A stretch of 39,397 bases of DNA from Asticcacaulis biprosthecium C19 (GCF_000204015.1 NZ_GL883077.1:2226432-2265828); one strand, 5' to 3'; counted from the first letter of the stretch, positions 7,383 to 16,609 are shown. Notes: a model not told the origin generated them from the sequence alone. A program made the numbers and translations.

Positions 7383-7748
7383 GTTCGATCGAAGGTGAGT
7401 TTTTTGCGAGAGCGGAGTTCGACGTCTTCGCCCGTGAAAGGGTTGTCCACAGATAAGCCAGACAAGCCAGATGGACAGCGCGTGGCATCACCGGCGGCGC
7501 CATTTTGGGTGTGAAAGCCATGACGAGCTTCGCTCGTCGATGAATGATGAAGTTCCTGTTGTGGCTGGGTTTGCGATGTCCATCTGGCTTGTCTGGCTTA
7601 TCTGTGGACAACCCTTTTCCTGCTTTTCCACCTTCTCGAACCCCGCCGGATTTGTGCCAAAAATGGCTCACCTCCCGCCTCCGAGTCAATGTTACCGCAA
7701 CCACCGAATTTTTTGCGGTTGACGCCGGACGCATTCTTTGGCTTAAAT
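7383..7748. other. Intergenic region between LacI and TonB receptor genes
   Basis: More than 350 bases without a supported gene; short open frames here come from repeats. It contains the long inverted repeat at 7437-7617 and a possible sigma-70 promoter for the receptor: TTGACG (7719-7724), 18 bases, TTAAAT (7743-7748), directly followed by the operator. Confidence 0.5.
7437..7617. repeat. 41-bp perfect inverted repeat with nested hairpin
   Basis: Bases 7437-7477 are the exact reverse complement of 7577-7617. The 99 bases between contain a smaller hairpin GACGAGC-TTC-GCTCGTC (7522-7538) at the same centre. Each arm contains AAGCCAGA twice in tandem and TTGTCCACA (7443-7451; complement 7603-7611), one base away from the DnaA-box consensus. 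The structure resembles a mobile palindromic element or a very strong terminator after the LacI gene. Confidence 0.8.
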
Positions 7749-7762
7749 TGGAAGCGCTTCCA
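7749..7762. promoter_or_regulatory. LacI-type operator before the TonB receptor gene
   Basis: TGGAAGCGCTTCCA is a perfect 14-bp palindrome that differs from the core of the operator at 6248-6260 (TGAAAGCGCTTTCA) by one symmetric base pair. It sits right after the likely -10 box, where a bound repressor would block initiation. Confidence 0.75.
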
Positions 7763-7821
7763 TTTTGACGAAGAGTGAAGCAACAGAACAGGCCCAAAAC
7801 TGGGTTCCAGGGAGGACAACA

Positions 7822-10731
7822 ATGAAGAATGAACAACGCCGCGCGCGGCGCGGTCGTTTGGCGTATCTGGCTCTGTCGGTCGCCGCCGGCGCGCTGCTGA
7901 TGGCTGCCGGCGAAGCGGCTGCCGAGGTCACACCAACCGAAGGCGAGGCGCCTCAGGATGACGCCGTCGTCGTTACCGGCCTGCGCAAGGGCTTGCAGGA
8001 TTCCTTGACCCTCAAGAAGCGCAGCACCTCTATCGTCGAAGCCGTCTCGGCCGAGGACATCGGCAAGTTGCCTGATGCCTCGATCGCCGAATCCCTGGCG
8101 CGTCTGCCAGGCCTGGCAGCGCAACGGGTCGGCGGCCGGTCGCAGACCATCTCCATCCGCGGCCTGTCGCCGGACTTTTCGACGACTCTTCTGAATGGCC
8201 GCTTGCAGGTGTCGTCGGGCGACAACCGCGCCGCCGAATTCGACCAGTATCCGTCGGAAATGGTCTCGTCGGCTATCGTCTACAAAACGCCGGATGCCGC
8301 CATCACCGGCCAGGGCCTGTCGGGTACGGTTGTGCTAAACACCATCCGCCCGCTGGACCATAAGAAGCGGGTGATCTCGGTCAATCTGCGCGGTTCGGTC
8401 AACACCAATGGCGAGGTCAATCCAGGCTTTTCGGCCAATGGCAACCGCCTCTCCGTCGCCTATATCGACCAGTTCATGGACGGAAAGCTGGGTGTGGCCC
8501 TGTCCTATGCCCACCTCGAGGACCCGTCGCAGCTCCAGCACTCCAAGAGCTGGTGGTGGGACCGCCAGGGCAATGACTCGATCACCGGTCAGCCGCGTTA
8601 CGGCGCGGGCAATGGCGACGTCATGGGCCTGCATGGCGTCGAAGCCTGGGCGACGTCGCGCGAACAGGTCCGCGACGGCTTCATGGCCGTGTTGGACTTC
8701 AAGCCGGGCGACAATTTCCGCTCGGTCAACGACTTCTACTATTCGGTCTTCGACCAGAACGAAGTGTCGCACGGCGCCCAGTGGTACCAGACCCAGTGGA
8801 CCGACGACATCCATATCAGCAATGCGACCATTGAGGAGATTGGCGGTTCGCGCATCGCCACAGGCCAGACGGTCGCCGGCGTCGTGCCGATCGTTCGTAA
8901 CGACAACAATACCCGCCGCGACGAGATGTTCTCGTTCGGCTCCAACAACCGGTTCAACATCGGTGCGTGGCGCTCGGTGCTGGACTTTGGCTATTCGCGC
9001 TCGGTGCGCAAGGAAAGCATCAACGAAACCTATGCCGGTTATGGCACCTCGCCGACGCCTTTGACGCGCACGCCCGACACGATTGTGGAGACCATTCCAT
9101 TCGGCGGTTTCCCGCAACTGGATCCGAGCTTCGATTATGCCGATGCCGACCATGTCTATCTCGGCGATGCCGCACCGTGGGGCGGGTGGTCACACGACGG
9201 CACCCAGCGCAATCCCAAGGTCACCGACCAGTTGACGACGGCGCGTTTCAGCGGCGCCCGCGATATCGAATGGGGCGGCTTCAAGGGGCTGGAACTGGGC
9301 CTCGACTATTCGCACCGCATCAAGACCCGCGGCGTCGAAGAGTTCGATCTGTGCCTGAAGGGCTGGAACCAGGCGACCTTCGACTGCCATGGCACGCGCG
9401 TGCGCGTTGCCGACGGCGATCTGCAGGAAGCCACCGACATTAGTTGGGCCGGGTTCGGCAGCGTCCTTTCCTACTACCTGCCGGACATCCTGGACACGTA
9501 TTACGACAAGCGTCCGATCCGCAACGAGGACAATCTCAACAAGTACTGGCAGGTCGACGAGCAACTCGTCACCCTGTTCGGCAAGCTGAGTATCGACAGC
9601 GCGATCAACGGCCATGGCCTTCGCGGTAATCTGGGCCTGCAATATGTCCACGCCACCCAGACCTCCTACGGCAACGAGATCGTGACGCCGTCGGGGCCCT
9701 ATGGCGACCCCAACCGGCCAGCCATCGGCCAGTGGGTGTCGCAAAGCACATCGTATGGCGACTTCCTGCCCAGCCTGAACCTGATCCTGGACCTGGACGA
9801 CGACTCGGTACTGCGTTTTGGCGCCAACCGCGCCATGGCCCGTCCGCGCATGGACGATCTGCGCGCCAGCCGCAATGCCGGAGTCAGCCAGATCGGTCAG
9901 CACTGGAGCGGGGGCGGCGGCAATCCGAACCTCAAGCCGTGGATCGCCGATGGCGTTGACCTGTCGTATGAGCGCTACTTCAACAAGACCAGCTATATCG
10001 GCGTCGCCACCTTCCAGAAGGTGCTGCGGACCTATATCCGCGGCCAGACGGTCGACGGGTTCGACTTCTCGGGTTGGGCCAATTCGAGCAATGTGACGCC
10101 GATCGCGTGGCTGAGCAAGGCACAGTTGGAAGCCTTGGGCCAGCCCGTTCCGGACAGCTATCCCTATCCCAACGGCGCGCCGGCCACGATCGGCAGCTTC
10201 TCGCAGCCGATCAACGGCTTCGGCGGCAATGTCAGCGGCCTGGAGCTGTCTGGCGCCATTGACGGCAGCCTGATCTGGGATGCCCTGGATGGTTTTGGCG
10301 CCATTGGCAGTTTTTCACGCGGGTGGACCAATATCCGGGCGGGCGATCCGACCGATCCGGCCAAGTTGCCGGGCTTCTCGGGCGATATCGTCAGCGCCAC
10401 GGTCTATTATGAAAAGGCCGGCTTCTCGGCCCGCCTGAACTATCGCTGGCGGTCAGAGTTCCTGGGCGAAACCTATCAGCTGTTCGCCAACCGCGGGGCG
10501 ACCCGTATTTTGGCGGACGACCAGGTCGACGGTCAGATCAGCTACGAGATGCAGGATGGGCCCCTTAAGGGCCTGACCTGGATGGTTCAGGGCTACAACC
10601 TGACCAACTCCAACTACCAGACCCAGTTGAAGGTCTCCGAGAACCGGACCAGCGACGGTACTTCTTTCCCCGAGAACTACGAGGAGTACGGCCAGACCAT
10701 CCTGTTTGGCTTCAGCTACCGCTTCCAGTGA
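7822..10731 (+). CDS. TonB-dependent receptor (Xanthomonas/Caulobacter type)
   Basis: 969 residues from ATG 7822, with GGGAGGA five bases before. Residues 1-34 are a signal peptide (basic RRARRGR, then an alanine/leucine core ending AAAEV). A TonB box-like DDAVVVTG comes next, then the plug domain (LPDASIAESLARLPGLAAQR...ISIRGLSPDFSTTLLNGR), then a 22-strand-type beta-barrel ending in FGFSYRF with a terminal aromatic region as in outer-membrane proteins. This signature matches the TIGR01782 group, which imports oligosaccharides in Caulobacterales and Xanthomonads. It lies between its LacI regulator and GH3, halogenase-like and GH30 genes, so the substrate is probably a beta-glucan-derived oligosaccharide; that part is inference. 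Confidence 0.93.
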   Translation: MKNEQRRARRGRLAYLALSVAAGALLMAAGEAAAEVTPTEGEAPQDDAVVVTGLRKGLQDSLTLKKRSTSIVEAVSAEDIGKLPDASIAESLARLPGLAAQRVGGRSQTISIRGLSPDFSTTLLNGRLQVSSGDNRAAEFDQYPSEMVSSAIVYKTPDAAITGQGLSGTVVLNTIRPLDHKKRVISVNLRGSVNTNGEVNPGFSANGNRLSVAYIDQFMDGKLGVALSYAHLEDPSQLQHSKSWWWDRQGNDSITGQPRYGAGNGDVMGLHGVEAWATSREQVRDGFMAVLDFKPGDNFRSVNDFYYSVFDQNEVSHGAQWYQTQWTDDIHISNATIEEIGGSRIATGQTVAGVVPIVRNDNNTRRDEMFSFGSNNRFNIGAWRSVLDFGYSRSVRKESINETYAGYGTSPTPLTRTPDTIVETIPFGGFPQLDPSFDYADADHVYLGDAAPWGGWSHDGTQRNPKVTDQLTTARFSGARDIEWGGFKGLELGLDYSHRIKTRGVEEFDLCLKGWNQATFDCHGTRVRVADGDLQEATDISWAGFGSVLSYYLPDILDTYYDKRPIRNEDNLNKYWQVDEQLVTLFGKLSIDSAINGHGLRGNLGLQYVHATQTSYGNEIVTPSGPYGDPNRPAIGQWVSQSTSYGDFLPSLNLILDLDDDSVLRFGANRAMARPRMDDLRASRNAGVSQIGQHWSGGGGNPNLKPWIADGVDLSYERYFNKTSYIGVATFQKVLRTYIRGQTVDGFDFSGWANSSNVTPIAWLSKAQLEALGQPVPDSYPYPNGAPATIGSFSQPINGFGGNVSGLELSGAIDGSLIWDALDGFGAIGSFSRGWTNIRAGDPTDPAKLPGFSGDIVSATVYYEKAGFSARLNYRWRSEFLGETYQLFANRGATRILADDQVDGQISYEMQDGPLKGLTWMVQGYNLTNSNYQTQLKVSENRTSDGTSFPENYEEYGQTILFGFSYRFQ

Positions 10732-10740
10732 GCCTTCCCG

Positions 10741-10766
10741 GCGGCCGGGCAGGGTTGCCCGGCCGC
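10741..10766 (+). terminator. Intrinsic terminator after the first TonB receptor
   Basis: An 11-bp GC-rich stem (10741-10751 with 10756-10766) with a 4-base loop is followed by TACTTTTCATTTT. It lies nine bases after the receptor stop codon. Partial termination here would give more receptor than downstream enzyme mRNA. Confidence 0.75.
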
Positions 10767-10794
10767 TACTTTTCATTTTCGTGACGCAGTTGAA

Positions 10795-10980
10795 GACTCT
10801 CCCGCCCCGTTTACGGGGTGAGCGCAGCGAAAGGACCGCGAAGCGGTGGGAGGGGCATTGCCGTCAGTATACCCCTCCGCCGGCTTCGCCGGCACCTCCC
10901 CACATGTGGGGAGGAGGGCCCCTTCCGTCTCATGGCTTCGCCATGATCCACCTCCCCCGCAAGCAGGGGAGGAGGTTTTT
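10795..10980. repeat. Cluster of GC-rich palindromic hairpins
   Basis: No gene; four hairpins in a row: GCCGGC-TTC-GCCGGC (10879-10893), the perfect 20-bp palindrome CCTCCCCACATGTGGGGAGG (10895-10914), CATGGC-TTC-GCCATG (10931-10945), and CCTCCCC/GGGGAGG (10951-10957, 10966-10972) followed by TTTTT. The 20-bp palindrome recurs with one change at 22441-22460, so this is a dispersed element. It lies just before the GH3 start. Confidence 0.7.
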
Positions 10981-11014
10981 CCGCGATCCCAACGCTAGAA
11001 TACCGGATTTCCCC

Positions 11015-12922
11015 ATGTCCCTGTTGTCCACAGTCGCCCGTATCGCCCTGGTATCCATTCTTTTCGCATCAACTCCGGCCTTGGCGAAAGAACCCCTGAC
11101 CGATTGGCCGCATATCACCTCGGCCATCCCTCAGGACGCCGCCACGGAAGCCAAGATCGCCAAAATGGTCGCCGGCATGAGCCTTCGGGACAAGGTCGCC
11201 CAGATGACCCAGGTCGAGATCAAGACGGTCACGCCCCAGGACATCAGGACCTATCAGTTCGGCTCGGTGCTGAACGGCGGCGGCTCGTGGCCGAACATGG
11301 ACAAGTACGCCACGGCCAAAGACTGGGTCGCCATGGCCGACAGCTTCCATGCCCAGGCCAAGATCCCGCTGCTGTGGGGCACGGATGCTGTCCATGGCCA
11401 TTCCAATGTCGTCGGCGCCACCCTGTTTCCCCACAATATCGGCCTGGGCGCCGCCCGCGATCCGGAGCTGATCGGTGATATCGCCGCCGCGACGGGCAAG
11501 GCGGTTCGCGCCACCGGCGTCAACTGGGCTTTCGCGCCGACCCTGGCCGTGGTCGAGGACGGCCGCTGGGGCCGCACCTACGAAGGCTTTTCGTCTGACC
11601 CGCAACTGATCCACGACTATGCCCGGGCCTATGTCGACGGCATGCAGGGTAATTTCCAAGGTCCCGGAAATATCGTCGCCACCGCCAAGCACTATATCGG
11701 TGACGGAGGCACGGCCCAGGGTATCGACCAGGGGATTACGCCGGCTAGCGAGGCCGAACTGATCAATGTCCACGCCCAGGGCTATTTTGGCGCGCTCGAA
11801 GCCGGTGTGCAGACGGTCATGGTCTCTTACAGCAGTTGGACCGATACCGGGACAGGCAAGGCTTACGGGAAGATGCACGGCAACGGCTACCTGGTGAATG
11901 ACGTCCTGAAGGGCAAGATGGGTTTTGACGGTTTCGTCATCTCCGACTGGAACGCCATCGAGCAGATCCCTGGGTGCACCAAGGACCGCTGCCCCCAGGC
12001 GATCAACGCCGGTGTCGACATGATCATGGTGCCGTTCGATTGGAAGGCGTTCATCGACAACACTGTTGCCGACGTTGAAATCGGCGACATCCCTATGTCC
12101 CGCATCGATGACGCGGTCACCCGCATCCTGCGGGTCAAGATGCGCGCCGGGTTGTTCGGCGCCAAGCCCTCAGCCAGCCCTTACGCAGGCAAGCCCCAGG
12201 CTTTGCAGGCGCGTGACCTGGCGCGGCGGGCGGTGGCGGAGACGCTGGTCCTGCTGAAAAACGAGGGGGGCCTGCCGCTAAAGGCCGGTGCAAAGATTTT
12301 GGTCGTCGGCAAGAGCGCCAACAACATGGCCAATCAGTCAGGCGGTTGGAGTATCACCTGGCAGGGGACGGAGACGAGCAATGCCGACTATCCCGTGGGG
12401 GACAGCTTGCTGACCGCCATCAAGGCCACCAATACCGGCGGCACTGTAACCTACAGCGCCGCCGGCGCCGATGTCGATGTCAGCCAGTTTGACGTCGTGG
12501 TCGCCGTGATCGGCGAGACGCCCTATGCCGAGGGCAAGGGTGACATCAAGCCCGACCAGAGCCTGGCCCATAGCGACCGCTACCCTGAGGACATTGCCGC
12601 GTTGAACGCTGTGTCCGGTAAGGGGAAACCCGTGGTCACCGTGTTCGAGTCCGGCCGGACCGTCTATGCCAATGACCTGATCAACGCCTCGGACGCGTTT
12701 GTTGCGGCCTGGTTGCCGGGTACCGAAGGCAAGGGCGTCACCGATGTCCTGTTCGGGCAGAAGGATTTCAAGGGCGTGCTGCCCTTTGCCTGGCCGGGCG
12801 CGCCGTGCGAAGGTCGCACACTTTTTCCGGCAGGTTACGGCCTGAGCTATACGAATCAAGCAACCGTCACCACACTGGAGTTCATTGAAACTCCAGGATG
12901 CCCTCATGCCCAATCCCATTGA
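11015..12922 (+). CDS. GH3 family beta-glucosidase / exo-beta-glucanase
   Basis: 635 residues from ATG 11015 with a signal peptide (to about ALAKE, residue 25), so exported, probably periplasmic. The enzyme should release glucose from the non-reducing ends of beta-glucans or oligosaccharides by a retaining mechanism. The TIM-barrel domain (about 40-370) shows KHYIGDGGT and the nucleophile Asp311 in GFDGFVISDWNAI. The second domain (about 400-610) has GETPYAEGKGD, where the barley ExoI-type acid/base Glu lies, and ends FPAGYGLSYT. Length and motifs fit the ExoI-like branch, not the longer BglX type. The open frame upstream of 11015 comes from repeats. Its 3' end overlaps the next gene by 17 bases, indicating translational coupling. 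Confidence 0.92.
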   Translation: MSLLSTVARIALVSILFASTPALAKEPLTDWPHITSAIPQDAATEAKIAKMVAGMSLRDKVAQMTQVEIKTVTPQDIRTYQFGSVLNGGGSWPNMDKYATAKDWVAMADSFHAQAKIPLLWGTDAVHGHSNVVGATLFPHNIGLGAARDPELIGDIAAATGKAVRATGVNWAFAPTLAVVEDGRWGRTYEGFSSDPQLIHDYARAYVDGMQGNFQGPGNIVATAKHYIGDGGTAQGIDQGITPASEAELINVHAQGYFGALEAGVQTVMVSYSSWTDTGTGKAYGKMHGNGYLVNDVLKGKMGFDGFVISDWNAIEQIPGCTKDRCPQAINAGVDMIMVPFDWKAFIDNTVADVEIGDIPMSRIDDAVTRILRVKMRAGLFGAKPSASPYAGKPQALQARDLARRAVAETLVLLKNEGGLPLKAGAKILVVGKSANNMANQSGGWSITWQGTETSNADYPVGDSLLTAIKATNTGGTVTYSAAGADVDVSQFDVVVAVIGETPYAEGKGDIKPDQSLAHSDRYPEDIAALNAVSGKGKPVVTVFESGRTVYANDLINASDAFVAAWLPGTEGKGVTDVLFGQKDFKGVLPFAWPGAPCEGRTLFPAGYGLSYTNQATVTTLEFIETPGCPHAQSH

Positions 12923-14429
12923 AAACATCGTCATCGTCGGCGGTGGCACAGCCGGCTGGATGGCGGCCGCCATGCTGGCCAAGCTGATCGTCGCCAAGGC
13001 GCCGAAACCGCCTACCGTCACGCTGATCGAGTCCGACGATATCAGCACGGTCGGGGTCGGTGAGGCGACGATTCCCGCTATCAAGAAGTATATGTCGCTG
13101 CTCGGTATCAACGAAGCCGATTTTCTGAAATTCACCCAGGGTACGTTCAAGCTGGGGATCGAGTTTGTCGACTGGGAGCGGTTGGGCGAAAGCTATATCC
13201 ATGGCTTCGGCAAGATCGGTCAGGACCTGGGCTGGATGCGGCCGCACCAGTACTGGCTCAAGATGCGCAACAGTGGCAAGGTGTCGCCACGGTTCGACGA
13301 TTACGCCATCAACCCGACGGCCTGCCGTCACAACCGTTTCAACAAACGCAACGGCGATGATCGCAAGACGCCGCTTAACGATATTGGCTACGCTTACCAC
13401 TTCGATGCCGGTCTGATGGCGCAGTATCTGCGCCGGATCGCTGAGCCCCTGGGCGTGAAGCGCGTCGAAGGCACGATTGTCGATGTGCGTCTGAAAGCGG
13501 AGAACGGTCATGTCAAGTCGGTCGCGCTCAAGGACGGCCAGGTGGTCGGCGGTGACTTCTTCATCGATTGCTCCGGCTTTCGCAGCCTGTTGATCGGCGG
13601 CGCCCTGGGCGTTGGCTACGAGAGCTGGAGCCAGTGGCTGCCCTGCGATCGTGCCCTGGCGGTGCCGTGCGCCAGCGTCACACCGACGACGCCCTATACC
13701 CGGTCGACGGCGCGCACGGCGGGATGGCAGTGGCGCATTCCGTTGCAGCATCGCATCGGCAACGGCCACGTTTATTCCAGCCGGTTTACCAGCGATGATG
13801 AAGCCGCCCGGGTGTTGATGGACAATCTTGACGGAAAGGCCCTGGCCGATCCGCGCCCGATCCGGTTCGAAACCGGCAAGCGCAAGAAGCTGTGGGAAAA
13901 GAATGTGCTCGCCGTGGGCTTGAGCGGGGGCTTCATCGAGCCGCTGGAATCGACCAGCATCCATCTCATTCAGACGACCGTGCTGCGGCTGCTGAACCTG
14001 TTTCCGGACAAGGACTTCGATCCGGCGACGGCGGCGGAGTACAACGCCCAGGCCGATTTCGAAATTGAACGGATCCGTGACTTCGTCATCGCCCATTACA
14101 AGCTGACGTCACGCGATGACAGTGAGATGTGGCGCTACTGTCGGGACATGGCGGTTCCCGACACGCTGGCGCGAAAGCTGGATGGCTTTGCCGCCTCCGG
14201 CCGGGTGTTCAAGGAGAATGAAGAGCTGTTCGCGGAAGACAGCTGGATCCAGGTCCTGATGGGCCAGGGGTTGATGCCGAGAGGGTACGACCCGATCGTC
14301 GACAACTACCCGGAAGAGACCATCATTGCCTATCTGAACAATATTTCCGGCGTGGTGGCCAAGTGCGTCGCCGCCATGCCGACGCACGACCAGTTTGTCG
14401 CGGCCTACTGCGCGGCGGAAATGCCATAA
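12906..14429 (+). CDS. Flavin-dependent tryptophan halogenase family protein (first)
   Basis: 507 residues from ATG 12906 (AGGA eight bases before; it overlaps the GH3 end). FAD-binding GGGTAGWMAA lies at 12-21, and GVGEATIP follows. Lys82 in GTFKLGIEF and Glu348 in IEPLESTSIHL match the catalytic Lys/Glu pair of PrnA (Lys79/Glu346). GWQWRIPLQHRIGNGHVYSS carries the WxWxIP motif that marks flavin-dependent halogenases and separates them from monooxygenases. These enzymes use reduced FAD, O2 and halide to chlorinate or brominate indoles; a flavin reductase is not encoded nearby. It has no signal peptide. The position inside a glycan operon is typical of TonB-receptor-linked relatives such as Brevundimonas BrvH, whose natural substrate is unknown. 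All catalytic motifs are present. Confidence 0.9.
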   Translation: MPNPIENIVIVGGGTAGWMAAAMLAKLIVAKAPKPPTVTLIESDDISTVGVGEATIPAIKKYMSLLGINEADFLKFTQGTFKLGIEFVDWERLGESYIHGFGKIGQDLGWMRPHQYWLKMRNSGKVSPRFDDYAINPTACRHNRFNKRNGDDRKTPLNDIGYAYHFDAGLMAQYLRRIAEPLGVKRVEGTIVDVRLKAENGHVKSVALKDGQVVGGDFFIDCSGFRSLLIGGALGVGYESWSQWLPCDRALAVPCASVTPTTPYTRSTARTAGWQWRIPLQHRIGNGHVYSSRFTSDDEAARVLMDNLDGKALADPRPIRFETGKRKKLWEKNVLAVGLSGGFIEPLESTSIHLIQTTVLRLLNLFPDKDFDPATAAEYNAQADFEIERIRDFVIAHYKLTSRDDSEMWRYCRDMAVPDTLARKLDGFAASGRVFKENEELFAEDSWIQVLMGQGLMPRGYDPIVDNYPEETIIAYLNNISGVVAKCVAAMPTHDQFVAAYCAAEMP

Positions 14430-14448
14430 AAAACAAAGGAGAGGGACT

Positions 14449-15960
14449 ATGCGGACGGGAACGAAGAGATGGCTGTGCGTAACGGCGGCAATGGTGGTGG
14501 CCTTGTCGGCTGGGCTGGCGGCGTGCGGTGGCGCCAGCGCGGGCGGGGGAGGAGGGGGCGGTACGTCGTCCTCGTCGTCGAGTTCTTCCAGTTCTTCAAG
14601 TGCAGGGAGTCTGATCCCGTCCGCCGTCTCAGCCCAGGTTTGGCAGACCAATGCCGATCAGGCGAAGCTTCTGGCCAAACAGAGCGACAGCCCGTTCAAC
14701 CTGACCACGGCTTCTGGTGTCGTGATCACGGTGGATGCCGCCCAGACCTACCAGACCATGGTCGGGTTTGGCGCCTCGATGACCGATGCCTCGGCCTATC
14801 TGATCCGCAACCGTATGTCGCCCGCCCAGCGCGATGCCCTGATGACCGAGTTGTTCGGTAAGGACGGGCTGGACCTCAGCTTTATGCGCCTGACCATAGG
14901 GGCGTCGGATTTTTCGCAGACCCACTACACCTATGACGACATGCCGGCGGGGGCGACCGACCCGACGCTGGCGCATTTCTCTTTGGCGCCAGCGAAGACC
15001 GATGTCATTCCGGCGATGAAGCAGGCCCTGGCGCTGAACGACCATATGACCGTCATGGCCTCGCCGTGGAGCGCGCCGGGCTGGATGAAGTCGTCCGACA
15101 GCCTAATCAAGGGCTCACTGAACCCGACTGCGTACGGTCCGTTTGCCGATTATCTCGTGCGCTACGTCCAGGAGATGGGGACGGAAGGCGTGCCGATCAA
15201 AATGCTGACCCTGCAGAATGAGCCGCATTTCGAGCCGGACAACTATCCCGGCATGAATGTCACCGCGGCGTCGCGGGCGGCCTTTATTGGCGGGCATTTG
15301 GGACCGAAACTGGCCTCCGCCGGTCTGGACGTGAAGATCCTCGACCATGATCATAACTGGGATCTGGCGTCATCACCATCGGCGGTTCTGGCCGATCCGG
15401 TCGCCAATCCTTACGTCGCCGGCGTCGCCTGGCACTGTTACGGCGGCGATGTGTCGGCGCAATCGACGGTGCATGACGCCTATCCGACCAAGGACGCGTA
15501 TTTCACGGAGTGTTCGGGCGGTGCCTGGGCGGCGGACTTCGGGCCCAATTTCGGCTGGCAGATGAAGAACCTGATCATCGGTTCGACGCGGCACTGGGCC
15601 AAGGGCGTGTTGCTGTGGAACCTGGCGCTGGATGAGACCTACGGCCCGCACCTGGGCGGCTGTGGTGATTGCCGCGGCGTGGTGACGATCAATTCGGCGA
15701 CCGGAAACGTTACGAGAAATCTGGAATATTATGCCCTGGGCCATGTCAGCAAGTTCATCAAGCCCGGAGCCGTTCGCATTTCCTCGAACAGTTCTGGCGG
15801 GCTGGAAACGGTGGCGTTCAAGAACACGGATGGGACGCTTGCCTTGGTGGTGCTGAATGCGAACACGACGGCGACAGCGTTTTCGGTGGTCTCGTCGGGT
15901 TCGGGCATGGGGTACACCCTGCCGGCCGGCGCAGCGGCGACCTTTACCTGGAAGCCGTAG
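14449..15960 (+). CDS. GH30 family glycosidase, lipoprotein
   Basis: 503 residues from ATG 14449, with a strong AAAGGAGAGGG site and 19 bases after the halogenase gene. A lipoprotein signal ends LAAC-GG (Cys26), followed by a flexible linker of seven Gly and twelve Ser, then the catalytic barrel from about residue 85. The acid/base is Glu258 in LTLQNEP and the nucleophile is Glu354 in YFTECSGG, as in GH30 clan A enzymes. The C-terminal beta-domain ends AGAAATFTWKP. It resembles GH30 subfamily 1 or 3 (glucosylceramidase/beta-1,6-glucanase). Anchored in the outer or inner membrane, it would cut the polysaccharide before uptake, with GH3 trimming the products. Substrate is inferred; beta-1,6-glucan is the best guess. 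Confidence 0.9.
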   Translation: MRTGTKRWLCVTAAMVVALSAGLAACGGASAGGGGGGGTSSSSSSSSSSSSAGSLIPSAVSAQVWQTNADQAKLLAKQSDSPFNLTTASGVVITVDAAQTYQTMVGFGASMTDASAYLIRNRMSPAQRDALMTELFGKDGLDLSFMRLTIGASDFSQTHYTYDDMPAGATDPTLAHFSLAPAKTDVIPAMKQALALNDHMTVMASPWSAPGWMKSSDSLIKGSLNPTAYGPFADYLVRYVQEMGTEGVPIKMLTLQNEPHFEPDNYPGMNVTAASRAAFIGGHLGPKLASAGLDVKILDHDHNWDLASSPSAVLADPVANPYVAGVAWHCYGGDVSAQSTVHDAYPTKDAYFTECSGGAWAADFGPNFGWQMKNLIIGSTRHWAKGVLLWNLALDETYGPHLGGCGDCRGVVTINSATGNVTRNLEYYALGHVSKFIKPGAVRISSNSSGGLETVAFKNTDGTLALVVLNANTTATAFSVVSSGSGMGYTLPAGAAATFTWKP

Positions 15961-15974
15961 ATAGCGGCAACACC

Positions 15975-16041
15975 CTTCGCGCCTTCGCGTCGTCGTGTGA
16001 GACATACTTTTGTCGAAGAGGTTTCATGCGAAGGCGCGAAG
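15975..16041. terminator. 14-bp inverted repeat between convergent genes
   Basis: CTTCGCGCCTTCGC (15975-15988) is exactly complementary to 16028-16041, with 39 bases between. It separates the GH30 gene from the convergent response regulator gene and could serve both. The TTCGCG/CGCGAA theme recurs at 28125-28218, so it belongs to a dispersed repeat family. Confidence 0.55.
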
Positions 16042-16084
16042 AAGCGGCACAGCACATGGACCACCGGCTATAGGCGTCGGGATT

Positions 16085-16609
16085 TTAGACGTCCAACGAC
16101 TGCATGGCCGAGCGCTGTGCGGCCTTGCGGTCGGCGCGGCGTTCTTCGCCGGTGTAGGTGTCGGCCGAGCGACGGCGACGGTCGGGGCCCTTGTAGTTCA
16201 GCGCCAGCACAAAGCAGCGTGGATAGTCGGCAACGGCGACAAGCTTGCGGAACAATTCTTTTGGGACCACCGGCTTGACGCAGACTTCGTTGATGCCGGC
16301 GTCGCGGGCGGCCTCGATGCGCTTCCTTTCGGTCGAGCCCGAGATGATGATGATCGGCGAAAAGCGGTTGGGATGGTGCTCTTTCGCCCGCACCCGCCGG
16401 GTTATGGCCAGGCCGTCGCCGCCTTCCAGCACATAGTCGAGCAGGATGAAATCGTACTCGGACCGCTCCATGGCGATGTCCGCTTCTTCTGCGGAGGTCG
16501 CTGAGAAGATGCGTTTGGCGCCGAACCCGCGGAGGACCGTTTCCAGGATCTGCCGCATATGGGCATTGGAATCGACGATCAGGATTTTACAGTTTTGAAG
16601 TCCGACCAT
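16085..16609 (-). CDS. Single-domain response regulator with GPDRR tail
   Basis: 174 residues from ATG 16609, preceded by GGGGG; an alternative GTG lies at 16624. Residues 8-125 form a CheY-like receiver domain with phospho-acceptor Asp58 (FILLDYVLEGGDG), Ser/Thr switch in IIIISGST and Lys112 in VCVKPV. The first acidic pair is reduced to one Asp (VDSN). The remaining 45 residues are basic and contain YKGPDRRRR and EERRADRK, a tail common in alphaproteobacterial receiver proteins, with no output domain. It probably acts by protein-protein contact. No kinase is next to it. Confidence 0.85.
   Translation of the reverse strand: MVGLQNCKILIVDSNAHMRQILETVLRGFGAKRIFSATSAEEADIAMERSEYDFILLDYVLEGGDGLAITRRVRAKEHHPNRFSPIIIISGSTERKRIEAARDAGINEVCVKPVVPKELFRKLVAVADYPRCFVLALNYKGPDRRRRSADTYTGEERRADRKAAQRSAMQSLDV

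Noticed and set aside
7443-7611. Replication origin suggested by two DnaA-box-like TTGTCCACA sequences
   Set aside because: Only two inverted copies with one mismatch each, both inside a palindrome, and no dnaA, parAB or AT-rich unwinding region nearby.
7437-7617. CRISPR array
   Set aside because: The repeats are inverted, only two copies exist, and no spacer series or cas gene is present.
8335-9903. Large antisense open frames across the first TonB receptor
   Set aside because: The forward frame has signal peptide, plug and barrel motifs; the antisense frames show no domains.
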